From Phycisphaeraceae bacterium (GTDB lineage Bacteria; Planctomycetota; Phycisphaerae; Phycisphaerales; UBA1924): a stretch of DNA of 64,000 nt. Below the pieces are notes generated by a model that searched no databases, was not told where the DNA came from, and saw only the letters and a program-made list of their open reading frames with translations. Shown one piece after another: positions 55,310 through 63,006 of the stretch (within the stretch, counting starts at the first letter, position 1; each line of letters opens with the position of its first letter). Both the position numbers and the translations under genes were made by a program. The stretch is taken from contig CP054186.1 in assembly GCA_015200025.1 (NCBI GenBank), forward strand, positions 2,244,001 through 2,308,000. The letters run 5' to 3'.

Positions 55310-56806
55310 GTGCGCGTCATCACGATCATCAATCAGAAGGGCGGGTGCGGGAAGACCACCACCGCCATCAACCTCTCCTCGGCCTTCGCGCGGGGGGGGA
55401 TGCGGACCCTCCTGGTCGACATGGACCCCCAGTCGCACTGCGCGGCGGGCCTGGGCGTGCCCGAATCACGCATCGACCTGGACATCGGCGACGCGATGCT
55501 CGCGCCCCCGACCAAGGTGATCGACACCAGCCGCCTGCTCTGGCGCGCGGGGCGCAACCTCGACCTGGCGCCCAGCCGCATGAGGCTCGCGGGGCTCGAG
55601 GCGATGCGCGGCGGGCTGGCCGACCGCCCCGACCGCGAGCGCCGCCTCACGCACGTGCTCGACCGCTTCAAGAGCGATTTCGACGTGGTGGTGATCGACA
55701 GCTCGCCCTCGATCGGGCTGCTGACGTACAACGCCCTGGCCGCGGCGCAGATCGTGCTGATCCCCGTCGAGACCGGGTACTTTTCGCTCCAGGGCGCCAC
55801 GCGCCAGGTGAGCACGATCAAGAGCCTCGCCAAGCGTCTGGGCGTCTCGGTGCAGACGTGGCTCCTCGCCACGATCCACGACGACACGAGCCCGGTGGCG
55901 TGCGACCTGCTCGAAGAACTCCGCCGGCGCTTCGGGCACCACGTCGTCCCCGCCGTGGTCCGGCGTGACACCAAGCTCCGCGAGGCGGCGAGCTTCGGGC
56001 AGCCGATCCACGAGTTCGCCCCCGACTCCGCCGGCGCCGCCGACTACGCCGCCGTCTGCCGCTGGTGCGTCGACGCCTGGCGTCTGCGCTCGGGCGAGCA
56101 GCTCCCCCCCGCGGCGGAACTGCCCCTCCCCGACGAGGCCCCCGACGCGTACGAAGAGCCGACCTCGACCGTCGAGGTCGCCCCCGCCGAACGGGCCGCC
56201 GTCGTCAACCCGACCGGCCTGGCGATGGAACTGCGGGCGATGCTCAACGCCTCGATGGGCCCGGCGTCCGCCGCCGAGACCGACCCCGCCCCGGCGGGCG
56301 TTGTCGCGACTGAGCCCCGGCCCCTGGGCCCCTCGGCCGAGATGCCCGCGCCCCTGAGCCGGGCCGCCGAACTGGTTCAGCGGGCGCAGCGGCTCCTCAA
56401 GAAGCACGAGGCCCCCGTCGACCGTGCCCCCGTACTGCGCCTCGAGGGCGACCTCGAGGTCAAGCCAGACGCCGCGGCCTCGACGATCGCGTCGAAGCTG
56501 TGCGGCGTGCGCACGACGTCGCAGGGCGTTCTGTTCGTTCAGCCCGCGTCGGTGGGGCGTCGGGTGTCGGTGGCCGGATCGTTCAACGGGTGGTCCCCCG
56601 ACACGCACGTGATGTCCTTGAACGAGGCGCTGGGCGTGTTCGAGCTGTGCATCCCGCTCCCTCCCGGGCGCCATCAGTACCGGCTGGTGATCGACGGGGT
56701 GTGGGTCGCGGACCGGTACAACACCGAGATTCAGGATAACTCGCTGGGTGACGCGAACAACGTCGTGAGCGTCGCCATGCGCGAGGAACTCCTCGCCGGC
56801 GCCTAG
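55310..56806 (+). CDS. ParA/MinD-type ATPase fused to a glycogen-binding (CBM48/AMPK1) domain
   Basis: 498 residues from GTG 55310, GGAGG six bases upstream. Residues 1-255 are a ParA ATPase: deviant Walker A QKGGCGKTTTA, Walker A' LLVDMDPQSH, Walker B VVVIDSSPSIG. A Pro/Ala/Glu-rich linker (~275-375) leads to a CBM48/AMPK1-like domain at ~410-495: VSVAGSFNGWSPDTHVMSL and PLPPGRHQYRLVIDGVWVADRYNTEIQDNSLGDANNVVSV. That domain usually binds glycogen or anchors AMPK beta subunits. No parB or parS is seen nearby, so a positioning role for carbohydrate or an envelope complex is only inference. Confidence 0.9.
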   Translation: MRVITIINQKGGCGKTTTAINLSSAFARGGMRTLLVDMDPQSHCAAGLGVPESRIDLDIGDAMLAPPTKVIDTSRLLWRAGRNLDLAPSRMRLAGLEAMRGGLADRPDRERRLTHVLDRFKSDFDVVVIDSSPSIGLLTYNALAAAQIVLIPVETGYFSLQGATRQVSTIKSLAKRLGVSVQTWLLATIHDDTSPVACDLLEELRRRFGHHVVPAVVRRDTKLREAASFGQPIHEFAPDSAGAADYAAVCRWCVDAWRLRSGEQLPPAAELPLPDEAPDAYEEPTSTVEVAPAERAAVVNPTGLAMELRAMLNASMGPASAAETDPAPAGVVATEPRPLGPSAEMPAPLSRAAELVQRAQRLLKKHEAPVDRAPVLRLEGDLEVKPDAAASTIASKLCGVRTTSQGVLFVQPASVGRRVSVAGSFNGWSPDTHVMSLNEALGVFELCIPLPPGRHQYRLVIDGVWVADRYNTEIQDNSLGDANNVVSVAMREELLAGA

Positions 56807-56816
56807 GGTTGGACCG

Positions 56817-58154
56817 ATGGCCGACCGCACCCCCGACACCCGAGCCCGTCACCACGCGGCCCCCAACGGGTCGGTCGCTCGGCACCCGCGGGCGCACCAC
56901 GACGACGCCGACGCGCTCGCGGACCTGTTCCTGGGCGACGGGTGCCTCGCGCCCGTCGCGCGTGCGCCTTCGGCGTCGCCGGCTCCCGAGATGACCTTCA
57001 ACCCATCCCCCGCCCCACGCTCTCCCCACTCCAACGCCGGATCACAGCCGCATTCGCCGGCGGGCGTGTCCGAGCGGGACGGGCGGGCGTCGGTCGCCCC
57101 GACGGAGCGTGCGAGCCCTCGCGCCGCCGGGGTCGAGGCGGTGATCGTGGGTCATCTCCCGGTGCTGGCTTCGGCGTGGGTCGGGGAGTATGCGCGATGG
57201 CGGGCGAGGCGTGACGGCCGGCCCGTCGGGCTCGTGCGCGTCCGGGACGGGACCATCCTGGTGAACCTGGCGGGCGGGGTCGCGTCCCCGGTGGGGGACT
57301 TGCCGTCGGCGCTGGGCGCCGTGGCGGGCGCGGGCCGCGTGATCGTGGGGGCCGACGAGGTCGACGAGCCCGCACTGGTCCGCGCGGCCGGGGTGTCGCG
57401 GGTGACGTTCCTGTGCGCGGCGAACGACGCGGCGGTCATCGCGTGTTACCGGGCGATCAAGGGGATCGCGAACATCCTGCGGGGTTCGGAGCGGGCGGGG
57501 CACGACGCCCCGGCCATCGGCGTGGTGGTCCTGGGGGCCGAGCCCGCGAAGGCGGAGCACGCGGCGGGGCGGATCGCGTCGGCCGCGGGTGCGTTCCTGG
57601 GCGTCGAGATCGCGTGCGAGGTCGGGCCTTCCCGGATCACGCCCGACGCTTGGGTCGAACTTTTCGCCGGCCCGTGCGGGGTCGGCGTGGGCGCGATCGC
57701 GGAACGCCTCGCCCCGCGTCCGGTGCCCGGTCCCGTGGGGGCGGAATCGCCCGTGGCGTCTCCAGCGTCTGCGTCGGCGGACGCCGAGACGAGGCTCCTG
57801 CCGGGGATGAGCCGGCTCGACGCGTCGTGCCCCTACGCCCCGGGCGTGACGCTCGCGCACGACGGGGAGGGTGGGCTGCACCTGGTGGCGTCGGCGGTCG
57901 AGGGCACACCCGTCTCGCGTGCGGTGGCGGAACTCGTGGCGGCGCGGGCGTGGGTGAAGGTCAACCCCGGCGTGGTCCGCGCGGCGCTCGAGGCGGCAGG
58001 GCGGACGATGGGGTCGGCCCCCGTGCGGTCCCATGACCCGGAACCCAAGCCCCACCTGATCACCGACCATCCGCGGGACGCACGCGGGCTGCTCGACAGC
58101 GAAGTGCGTGTGCACGCCGTCGCGGGCACGGGCGTGGTCATCGACCTGAACTGA
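56817..58154 (+). CDS. Unrecognised protein in an operon with the ParA-CBM48 gene
   Basis: 445 residues, starting 11 bases after the ParA gene's stop. The first ~100 residues are Pro/Ser/Ala/His-rich and look disordered. Residues ~105-320 look like a nucleotide-binding-type alpha/beta domain (GVEAVIVGHLPVLASAWVGEYARW, VILGRV-type strands, FLCAANDAAVIACYRAIKGIANIL, IGVVVLGAEPAKAEHAAGRI) but with no P-loop. Position suggests it works with the ParA protein as partner or cargo adaptor. No family recognised. Confidence 0.75.
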   Translation: MADRTPDTRARHHAAPNGSVARHPRAHHDDADALADLFLGDGCLAPVARAPSASPAPEMTFNPSPAPRSPHSNAGSQPHSPAGVSERDGRASVAPTERASPRAAGVEAVIVGHLPVLASAWVGEYARWRARRDGRPVGLVRVRDGTILVNLAGGVASPVGDLPSALGAVAGAGRVIVGADEVDEPALVRAAGVSRVTFLCAANDAAVIACYRAIKGIANILRGSERAGHDAPAIGVVVLGAEPAKAEHAAGRIASAAGAFLGVEIACEVGPSRITPDAWVELFAGPCGVGVGAIAERLAPRPVPGPVGAESPVASPASASADAETRLLPGMSRLDASCPYAPGVTLAHDGEGGLHLVASAVEGTPVSRAVAELVAARAWVKVNPGVVRAALEAAGRTMGSAPVRSHDPEPKPHLITDHPRDARGLLDSEVRVHAVAGTGVVIDLN

Positions 58155-58182
58155 TGATCACGGGCGGGGGCCGGCGGGCGGG

Positions 58183-58965
58183 TCAATAGTCGCCCACGGC
58201 GTGGCGGATGCCCTCGCCGACCTCGACGCGGACGGTGCCGCGGGCGGTGGAGAGGCGGACCTCGTTCTGTCCGTTGTTCACGACGGCGCGGTGGACGGTG
58301 CTGGTCCTTCGGACGCCGGAGAGCTGGTCGGTGCGGGCGGCGAAGTCGATGTGGCCCTCGGGGTTGGTGATCTCGAAGCGTCCGGTCGAGTCGCGGGGCA
58401 TGAGCAGGGTGACATCGCCGCCGGTGGAGGAGAGTTCGATCGGGTCGGTGAGCCGGCGGGTGGTGGAGACGCGGACGTCGCCCCCGACGCCGCCCCCGAA
58501 GCCGTTCTCGATGCGGATCTCGCCCCAGACGCCCTTGGCGACGACGGGCCCGCCGGTGTTTCGGACGCGGAGCCCGTCGCACGAGGGGACGCGGACGGTG
58601 AGCCCGACGTAGGTGGCGGGCTGGGTGTCGTCGGAGCGCTTGGTGAGGACACGGAGCAGGGGCCGGCCGTCCCTGACGGTGACGTCGGCGGCGTACCAGC
58701 CCTTGACGGTGGGGTCAGGGGTCCGGCGGAGGAACCCGCCGCCCTGATCGGTCACGACGGCCTCGATGATGGGGCTGGTCAGCCCCGGCTCGACGACGAC
58801 GCGGACCTCGCCGCCGCGGTTCTCGATATCGACGGCGTACGAGCGGTCGATGCGGGCGGCGGTGGGGGAGACGTTGATCTTGACGGCGTGGTCCGTGGGG
58901 AGGGAGCACCCGCCGGCGAAGGCCGTGGAGAGCGCGAGGGCCGTGAGCATCGACCTGACAACCAT
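58183..58965 (-). CDS. Lipoprotein with a DUF4097-like beta-solenoid
   Basis: 260 residues. The signal ends in the lipobox AFAGGCS, so Cys20 should be lipidated. The body is a series of beta turns (GDVRVSTTRRLTDPIELSSTGGDVTLLMPRDSTGRFEITNPEGHIDF) like the DUF4097/putative auto-adhesin fold. Function unknown, anchored in an outer or inner membrane. Convergent with the 445-residue gene. Confidence 0.8.
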   Translation of the reverse strand: MVVRSMLTALALSTAFAGGCSLPTDHAVKINVSPTAARIDRSYAVDIENRGGEVRVVVEPGLTSPIIEAVVTDQGGGFLRRTPDPTVKGWYAADVTVRDGRPLLRVLTKRSDDTQPATYVGLTVRVPSCDGLRVRNTGGPVVAKGVWGEIRIENGFGGGVGGDVRVSTTRRLTDPIELSSTGGDVTLLMPRDSTGRFEITNPEGHIDFAARTDQLSGVRRTSTVHRAVVNNGQNEVRLSTARGTVRVEVGEGIRHAVGDY

Positions 58966-59106
58966 CCGAGCAGCCTCCTATCGCCCCCCTCTCGGGGGTG
59001 AACGTCCGGGGTGAGTATCGGCCCGAACCGTCTCGCGGTCTGAACCTCATCGGCCCCGGGGCGGAGTCTAGGGAGACGCCGACCGGGCCGCGCGGCGGGG
59101 CGGGTG

Positions 59107-59574
59107 TTCAGATCGGGTTCGGGTTTGCTATAGTGAGGTTCGAGAGCCCGGGGCCGTCCCGGGACGTAACCGAAGGCGTTCGACGGGCTATCCGGTCCAC
59201 GGCGCCGCGGGACGAGGTATCGACCACGGCCGCCGGAAAAGGGCGGACCGGTGTTGAGTTCGGTCTTGGTGAAGGCTTGGCGTGAGGCATCGATGGAGCG
59301 TCGTCGGTCTCGGAATGCGGGCGTGCCGTTCGCCGTCGCCTCGGGCGACGTCGGGGCGTGCCCGGCTTCCGGGGCCGGTGAGGGGAGGAATCCCGGGCTT
59401 TGGCCGCGGCCCGACGCGATCGGTGAGTCTCGCCCGAGCGGGCGATATTCCGGCGGGGGCGTGAGGGCGGAGTGTCGTCGTTCACCATGATGCACCGCGG
59501 GCCTCAGCCCGCGCGGACCACCCTCGACCGCGAGCCGATCGACCCGGCCCGTTCTTCACGGAAGGAACGGCGTC
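59107..59574 (+). promoter_or_regulatory. Promoter and long structured leader of rny
   Basis: TTCAGA (59107-59112) and TATAGT (59129-59134) with a 16-base spacer form a likely promoter, giving a leader of about 430 bases before rny. It holds perfect hairpins, including CGCCCG/CGGGCG near 59428-59441 and CGCGGGC-CTCA-GCCCGCG (59496-59513), about 60 bases before the start codon. Small reading frames across it have no ribosome-binding site or recognisable product. The 58966-59106 part shows nothing further. Confidence 0.45.
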
Positions 59575-61164
59575 ATGCAAGTGCTCACCCTGGGCGCGGA
59601 GATCGACCCGATCGTGCTCGCCCTGGCCATCGTGGGGGCGTTGATCGTCGGTGCGGCGGTCGGTTTCATCGGCCACCGGACGGTGGCGTCGCGTGCGTTG
59701 GGGCAGGCCAAGGCGCAGGCGGCGGACCTGGTGTCCCGTGCGGAGGCGGACGCGCGGGCGACGGCCGAGCGGATCCGGCTTGAGGCCGAGCAGAAGGTGC
59801 TCGAGCAGCGCAAGTCGGCGGAGCGTGAGGCCGAGGCGAGCCGGAACGAACTGAAGGAGATCGAGCGTCGCCTGCAGAAGCGGGAGGACGCGTTCGACCG
59901 GAAGGAAGAGTCGCTCAACCAGCGTGAGCGGAACCTGGAGAAGCAGGCCGAGGGGCTTCGGGAGAAGGAAACCCGGGCGGCGCAGCGTGAGCAGGACGCG
60001 CAGAAGGTGGTGGAGGAGCAGCGGGCCACGCTGCACCAGATCGCGGGGCTGACGCCGGAGGCGGCTCGCGAGGAGCTGCTGCGTCGGGTGGAGGAGGAGA
60101 GCCGGCACGAGGTGGGGAAGATGGTGCGCAAGATCACCGAGGAGGCCGAGAACGAGGCGAAGCAGAAGGCCCGCGAGGTGACGATCATGGCGATCCAGCG
60201 GTACGCGACGGAGCACACGCAGGAGAGCACGGTGCGGGCGGTGGAGATCCCCAGCGACGACATCAAGGGGCGGATCATCGGGCGCGAGGGGCGGAACATC
60301 CGGGCGATCGAGAAGGCCACGGGGGTGGACATCATCGTGGACGACACGCCCGGGGTGATCGTGGTCTCGTGCTTCGACAAGGTGAGGCAGGCCATCGCGG
60401 TCGAATCGCTGCAGCGGCTGATCGAGGACGGGCGGATGCACCCGGCGCGGATCGAGGAGGTCGTGGAGAAGGTCAAGCAGGAGATGGAGCAGCGGGTGGT
60501 GCAGTTCGGGAAGGACGCGGTGCTGGAGGTCAACCTCCGCGGGGTCCACCCCAAGGTCGTCGAGGCGATGGGCAAGCTGCACTACCGGACCAGCTACGGG
60601 CAGAACGTGCTGCGCCACTCGATCGAGGTGGCGTACCTGAGCCAGATCATCGCGGACCAGCTGGGGCTCGACGGGACCGTCGCGAGGCGGGCCGGGTTCC
60701 TCCACGACATCGGGAAGGCAATGGACCACGAGATGGAGGGCGGGCACCCCAAGATCGGGATGGACTTCGCCAAGCAGTTCGGGGAGCGTGAGCCGGTGCT
60801 CAACGTCATCGGCGGGCACCACGGGGACATCCCCGCGACGACGTTCTACACGCCGATCGTGATGGCGGCGGACGCGGTCTCGTCGGCCCGCCCGGGCGCG
60901 AGGCGCGAGAGCATGGAGCGGTACATCCAGCGCCTCAACGAGCTGCAGGACATCGCGCTGGGGTTCAAGGGCGTGACCGAGGCGTACGCCATCCAGGCCG
61001 GGCGCGAGGTGCGGGTGATGATCGACGCGGCCCGGGTGGGCGACGACGAGGCGTTCCTGATCGCCCACGACATCGCCAAGAAGGTCAGCGAGGAGATGAC
61101 CTTCCCCGGGGAGATCAAGGTCACCGTGCTCCGCGAGACGAGGGCGATCGAGTACGCGAGGTAA
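59575..61164 (+). CDS. rny: Ribonuclease Y
   Basis: 529 residues; GGAAGGAA about eight bases before ATG 59575. One N-terminal transmembrane helix (IVLALAIVGALIVGAAVGFIG), a coiled coil of ~150 residues, a KH domain (VEIPSDDIKGRIIGREGRNIRAIEKATGVDIIVDDTPG) and an HD domain (HSIEVAYLSQIIADQ ... AGFLHDIGKAMDHEM). Membrane-bound endoribonuclease that starts mRNA decay. All core motifs intact. Confidence 0.97.
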   Translation: MQVLTLGAEIDPIVLALAIVGALIVGAAVGFIGHRTVASRALGQAKAQAADLVSRAEADARATAERIRLEAEQKVLEQRKSAEREAEASRNELKEIERRLQKREDAFDRKEESLNQRERNLEKQAEGLREKETRAAQREQDAQKVVEEQRATLHQIAGLTPEAAREELLRRVEEESRHEVGKMVRKITEEAENEAKQKAREVTIMAIQRYATEHTQESTVRAVEIPSDDIKGRIIGREGRNIRAIEKATGVDIIVDDTPGVIVVSCFDKVRQAIAVESLQRLIEDGRMHPARIEEVVEKVKQEMEQRVVQFGKDAVLEVNLRGVHPKVVEAMGKLHYRTSYGQNVLRHSIEVAYLSQIIADQLGLDGTVARRAGFLHDIGKAMDHEMEGGHPKIGMDFAKQFGEREPVLNVIGGHHGDIPATTFYTPIVMAADAVSSARPGARRESMERYIQRLNELQDIALGFKGVTEAYAIQAGREVRVMIDAARVGDDEAFLIAHDIAKKVSEEMTFPGEIKVTVLRETRAIEYAR

Positions 61165-61170
61165 AGCCTT

Positions 61171-61563
61171 TCAGCCGCCGGTTCGGGCGTCGCGGATTTT
61201 ACTCGGGCCCGGACCTTCCGGGGCCCGGATCCAGGGTTCGCCGGCGTTCTCCGTGGCGATTCGGGTGACCAACCACCACGACGCTCGCGGCCTGTCGGGA
61301 TAGAGCACGACCATGTGGGAGGGTCCGATGGCTCGCGCCGTGAAGGTGATCGGGTCGGGCCCGTCACGGCCCTCGTAGGTCGGCCCGGTCAACATGTTCG
61401 CCGCCTCGTGAATGAGTGAACCGGACAGCCCTTCAACGCCTTGCTCCCGTGGAGTCGGCTTCGTCCGGCCGGGATCAAGGCCCGAGCAGCGCCTTCGCGA
61501 CTGTATTGGGTCCAAGAAGGCGGTACGTAAGGCGGCGCGGGCGTTCTTCTCGGACGGAACCAT
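61171..61563 (-). CDS. Small hypothetical protein
   Basis: At most 130 residues (ATG 61563); ATG 61395 would give 74. The C-terminal part (TGPTYEGRDGPDPITFTARAIGPSHMVVLYPDRPRASWWLVTRIATENAGEPWI) has strong GC-rich third positions and looks like real coding sequence, but the first ~50 residues are less convincing. No family recognised, convergent with rny. The bases between 61564 and 61711 hold only the likely promoter TTGAAT-16-TAAGGT of the next gene. Confidence 0.45.
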   Translation of the reverse strand: MVPSEKNARAALRTAFLDPIQSRRRCSGLDPGRTKPTPREQGVEGLSGSLIHEAANMLTGPTYEGRDGPDPITFTARAIGPSHMVVLYPDRPRASWWLVTRIATENAGEPWIRAPEGPGPSKIRDARTGG

Positions 61564-61711
61564 GAGTGTTCGGCCGCCAGCGGCGGGACGCTTTCTCTGG
61601 AATTAACAAACGCGTCTTCGATGCGCCCTCGACTTCGGGCGGCTGAAAATCACAAGAATCCCCTTGAATCAAACTTTGTTCCGAGTAAGGTGGTGGGATC
61701 AGGAGTTGATC

Positions 61712-62047
61712 ATGCGCACCCGTCATCTGTTCGCGGGCCTGTGCGCCCTACTTGCCGCGTCCGTCGCCACGTCCCCAGCCGGCCAGCCCGGCGGCCCCAC
61801 CCCCGGCCCGGGACCCGGCGGCGGCGGCGGGGGGCAGCAATGGAATATGTGCCGCATCCTGTGCCAGGGCATCGAGGTCGCGTGGGCCTGGTGCGAGGTC
61901 GGGAAGTACTGCTGCCTGTCCGCCGATTGCTGGAACTTCTACGGCTCGATCGCCTGCTGCCACGACCCGTTCCGGTGCATCGAGGAATGGAGCGATGAGT
62001 ACATGGCGGTCATCATGAAGTGCAACGACCTGCCGCAGAACCCCTAA
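61712..62047 (+). CDS. Small secreted cysteine-rich protein
   Basis: 111 residues from ATG 61712, AGGAG seven bases upstream. Signal peptide (LFAGLCALLAASVATSPAG), a Pro/Gly linker, then ~65 residues with ten cysteines (MCRILC, AWC, KYCC, DC, ACC, RC, KC) and several tryptophans. The same number of cysteines as in the 13208 protein, though the spacing differs. Exported and probably disulphide-bonded or metal-binding. Confidence 0.8.
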   Translation: MRTRHLFAGLCALLAASVATSPAGQPGGPTPGPGPGGGGGGQQWNMCRILCQGIEVAWAWCEVGKYCCLSADCWNFYGSIACCHDPFRCIEEWSDEYMAVIMKCNDLPQNP

Positions 62048-62062
62048 GGACCCGACGGGGCC

Positions 62063-62090
62063 TTGCCCGCGTCAGCATGGTGTGTTATGT
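62063..62090 (+). promoter_or_regulatory. Putative promoter of the 62137 gene
   Basis: TTGCCC (62063-62068) and TTATGT (62085-62090), 16-base spacer, with the start codon about 45 bases on. Confidence 0.4.
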
Positions 62091-62136
62091 TATCGGCACC
62101 GTCGGACCCGTGTTCGGTCGTGCCCGGAGGAGCGTC

Positions 62137-62937
62137 ATGAACATTCGATCAGCCCGAGAGAGTACGGAACGGTCCCGCCGGGCCCGTGTGGCGTTGGTGT
62201 CGATGTCGGCGCTCGCGGTCGCCGGGGTGATCATCGGGTCGCTGACCGCGCCGAGGCCCGCGGTCGCGGGTGGCGTGGCGGGCGGTCCGAGGGCGTTCGC
62301 GTACGGCTCCGCCGAGCACCGGGCCGCGATGACGGAGGTGGCCCGGGACGTGGCCGACCGCGGGCTCCTGGCCTGGGGCGAGCAGGGCCTGTCGCGGGAT
62401 ACGTTGGCGGACCTGCGTTCGCTGGCCGAGACGCTGCTGCGGGCGCAGTTCTTGTCGGACTTTGAATCGCACGAGCGAGCCCTGACCGAGCGTGGGCTGG
62501 CGTGGGGCGAGGGGGCGGAGCGGACGGCGGCGCGGGTAAGGGAGGGTGCGTACCGGGACGACGCGGACCCCTCGTGGGGGAACGGGACCGCCCGTGACCG
62601 GCTGGCGAGGGTCTGGTCGGAGCCGGGCCGGCGCCGGGCGGAGTTCCTGTGGGTCGACGCCGAGCGGGCCACGTTCGGCTCCTGGTACGCGTTCAACCCG
62701 GGCCCGGTGTTCTTTCAGTTGACGCTCGCGTCGACCGAGGAGCACATGAGGCTGATGAGCCGGGCGGGGCACGGGCAGGCGCCCACGGCGTGGGTCGAGG
62801 TCCCGTGCACGTTCGCGGACGGGTCGGAGTTTGCGGTCCGCCTGACGTTCATCTTCGATGATCAGCGGGGCCGGTGGCTCCCCGCGCACATCGCCACACT
62901 CGGCGAGGGCGTGCGCCGGCCTTTCCTGTTGTTCTGA
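62137..62937 (+). CDS. Exported hypothetical protein
   Basis: 266 residues from ATG 62137, GGAGG seven bases upstream. Twin-Arg-free basic lead and signal helix (ARVALVSMSALAVAGVIIGSLTA, cleavage near AVAGG). The mature part is helical (AEHRAAMTEVARDVADRGLLAWGEQGLSRDTLADLRSLAETLL) then beta-rich at the end (AWVEVPCTFADGSEFAVRLTFIFDD). No family recognised. Confidence 0.7.
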   Translation: MNIRSARESTERSRRARVALVSMSALAVAGVIIGSLTAPRPAVAGGVAGGPRAFAYGSAEHRAAMTEVARDVADRGLLAWGEQGLSRDTLADLRSLAETLLRAQFLSDFESHERALTERGLAWGEGAERTAARVREGAYRDDADPSWGNGTARDRLARVWSEPGRRRAEFLWVDAERATFGSWYAFNPGPVFFQLTLASTEEHMRLMSRAGHGQAPTAWVEVPCTFADGSEFAVRLTFIFDDQRGRWLPAHIATLGEGVRRPFLLF

Positions 62938-63006
62938 GCCGCCCACGCGACCGCCGATCACCGATTGAACCCGGGCACGGGCCGACCCTCCGGGGTAGGC
63001 TTAGGC

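Noticed and set aside
59251-59490. Small frame in the rny leader
   Set aside because: No ribosome-binding site, Arg/Gly-rich composition and overlap with hairpins; better explained as untranslated leader.
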